From positions 1 to 16,452 of the forward strand of contig JASGFB010000107.1 in assembly GCA_047605765.1 (NCBI GenBank): 16,452 nucleotides of DNA. The letters run 5' to 3'. Both the position numbers and the translations under genes were made by a program. Every line of letters begins with the position of its first letter. The first letter of the stretch is position 1. The notes beneath the pieces were generated by a model, which saw only the letters and a list, made by a program, of their open reading frames with translations, was not told the origin of the DNA and did not search any database. This document shows positions 16,249-16,452 of the stretch, one piece after another. This DNA is from JBGVSA01 sp047605765. Lineage in GTDB: Bacteria; Pseudomonadota; Gammaproteobacteria; Burkholderiales; Rhodocyclaceae.

Positions 16249-16452
16249 GTGAATCCGCTGCAATCGTCCGTCATGGCGCTGGGGCTGGTCGTGATGACCG
16301 CCTGCGCGGCGCAACAATCGGTGCCTGTCGATCAGGCCGCCCCGGTGCCGATTCCGCCGCAGCCCGCCGCCGCATCCGCACCATTGGAAACACCGCAGGC
16401 GCCCGCTGCGTCCGGCGCGCCGGTGGTCACTGCGGTGCCCGCCGGCCCTCTG
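16249..16452 (+). CDS. Lipoprotein, 5' part only; runs off the window
   Basis: The frame is open from GTG 16249 to the edge (68 codons). It begins with a short hydrophobic signal and lipobox VMTAC (MALGLVVMTACAAQQ), so the mature protein should start at a lipidated cysteine. ATG 16273 is an alternative start giving a shorter signal. After the cysteine comes a Pro/Ala-rich low-complexity stretch (AAPVPIPPQPAAASAP), a common linker in lipoproteins that span periplasm or wall. The functional domain lies beyond the window, so no family can be named. It starts 42 bp after the permease stop; whether it shares that transcript is not clear. Confidence 0.6.
   Translation, partial: MNPLQSSVMALGLVVMTACAAQQSVPVDQAAPVPIPPQPAAASAPLETPQAPAASGAPVVTAVPAGPL

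Overview
The window is GC-rich chromosomal DNA with densely packed genes and strong third-position GC. It reads as a betaproteobacterium, probably Burkholderiales or a close relative. Four things support this: DnaK and DnaJ of proteobacterial type, a split PqiA pair followed by PqiB and PqiC, a ZIP transporter whose metal-site residues match the Bordetella bronchiseptica ZIP at an offset of two residues, and an AraC-type regulator divergent from pobA. I saw no rRNA, tRNA, insertion sequence, phage block or CRISPR array. This is core and metabolic chromosome rather than an island.

Layout. (1) 1-2788: the 3' part of dnaK, a hairpin-bearing gap, dnaJ, and a strong bidirectional terminator. (2) 2838-5142: pobA (4-hydroxybenzoate 3-monooxygenase, minus strand), divergent from an AraC-type regulator (pobR-like). 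The 205-bp control region between them holds a stem-loop and repeated CGTACGA/ATCGTA motifs. (3) 5162-9939: a near-consensus LexA (SOS) box overlapping a plausible promoter, then a tightly overlapping set pqiA1-pqiA2-pqiB-pqiC plus a PA0069-type radical SAM protein related to SplB. (4) 10028-11437: aspA. (5) 11444-12313: a periplasmic M23 (LytM) peptidase on the minus strand, convergent with aspA. (6) 12457-13939: a promoter with a Fur box over its -10, driving a small TPR-like protein and a ZIP metal transporter. (7) 14070-14801: a peptidoglycan-binding plus TIGR02594-type Cys/His hydrolase. (8) 14853-16206: an extended -10 promoter and a CytX-like hydroxymethylpyrimidine/cytosine permease. 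(9) 16249 to the edge: the start of a lipoprotein.

How the parts work together. The DnaK-DnaJ pair is the Hsp70 chaperone system. PobA feeds 4-hydroxybenzoate into the protocatechuate pathway under its divergent regulator. The Pqi proteins form a lipid-transport bridge between the inner and outer membrane. Two regulatory readings stand out. The LexA box suggests that the pqi/radical SAM operon belongs to the DNA-damage response. The Fur box suggests that the TPR-ZIP pair is an iron-starvation unit, resembling the Fur-controlled orfX / sodA / ZIP neighbourhood of Pseudomonas aeruginosa as I remember it. Both are inferences from binding-site sequence and gene order and are untested.
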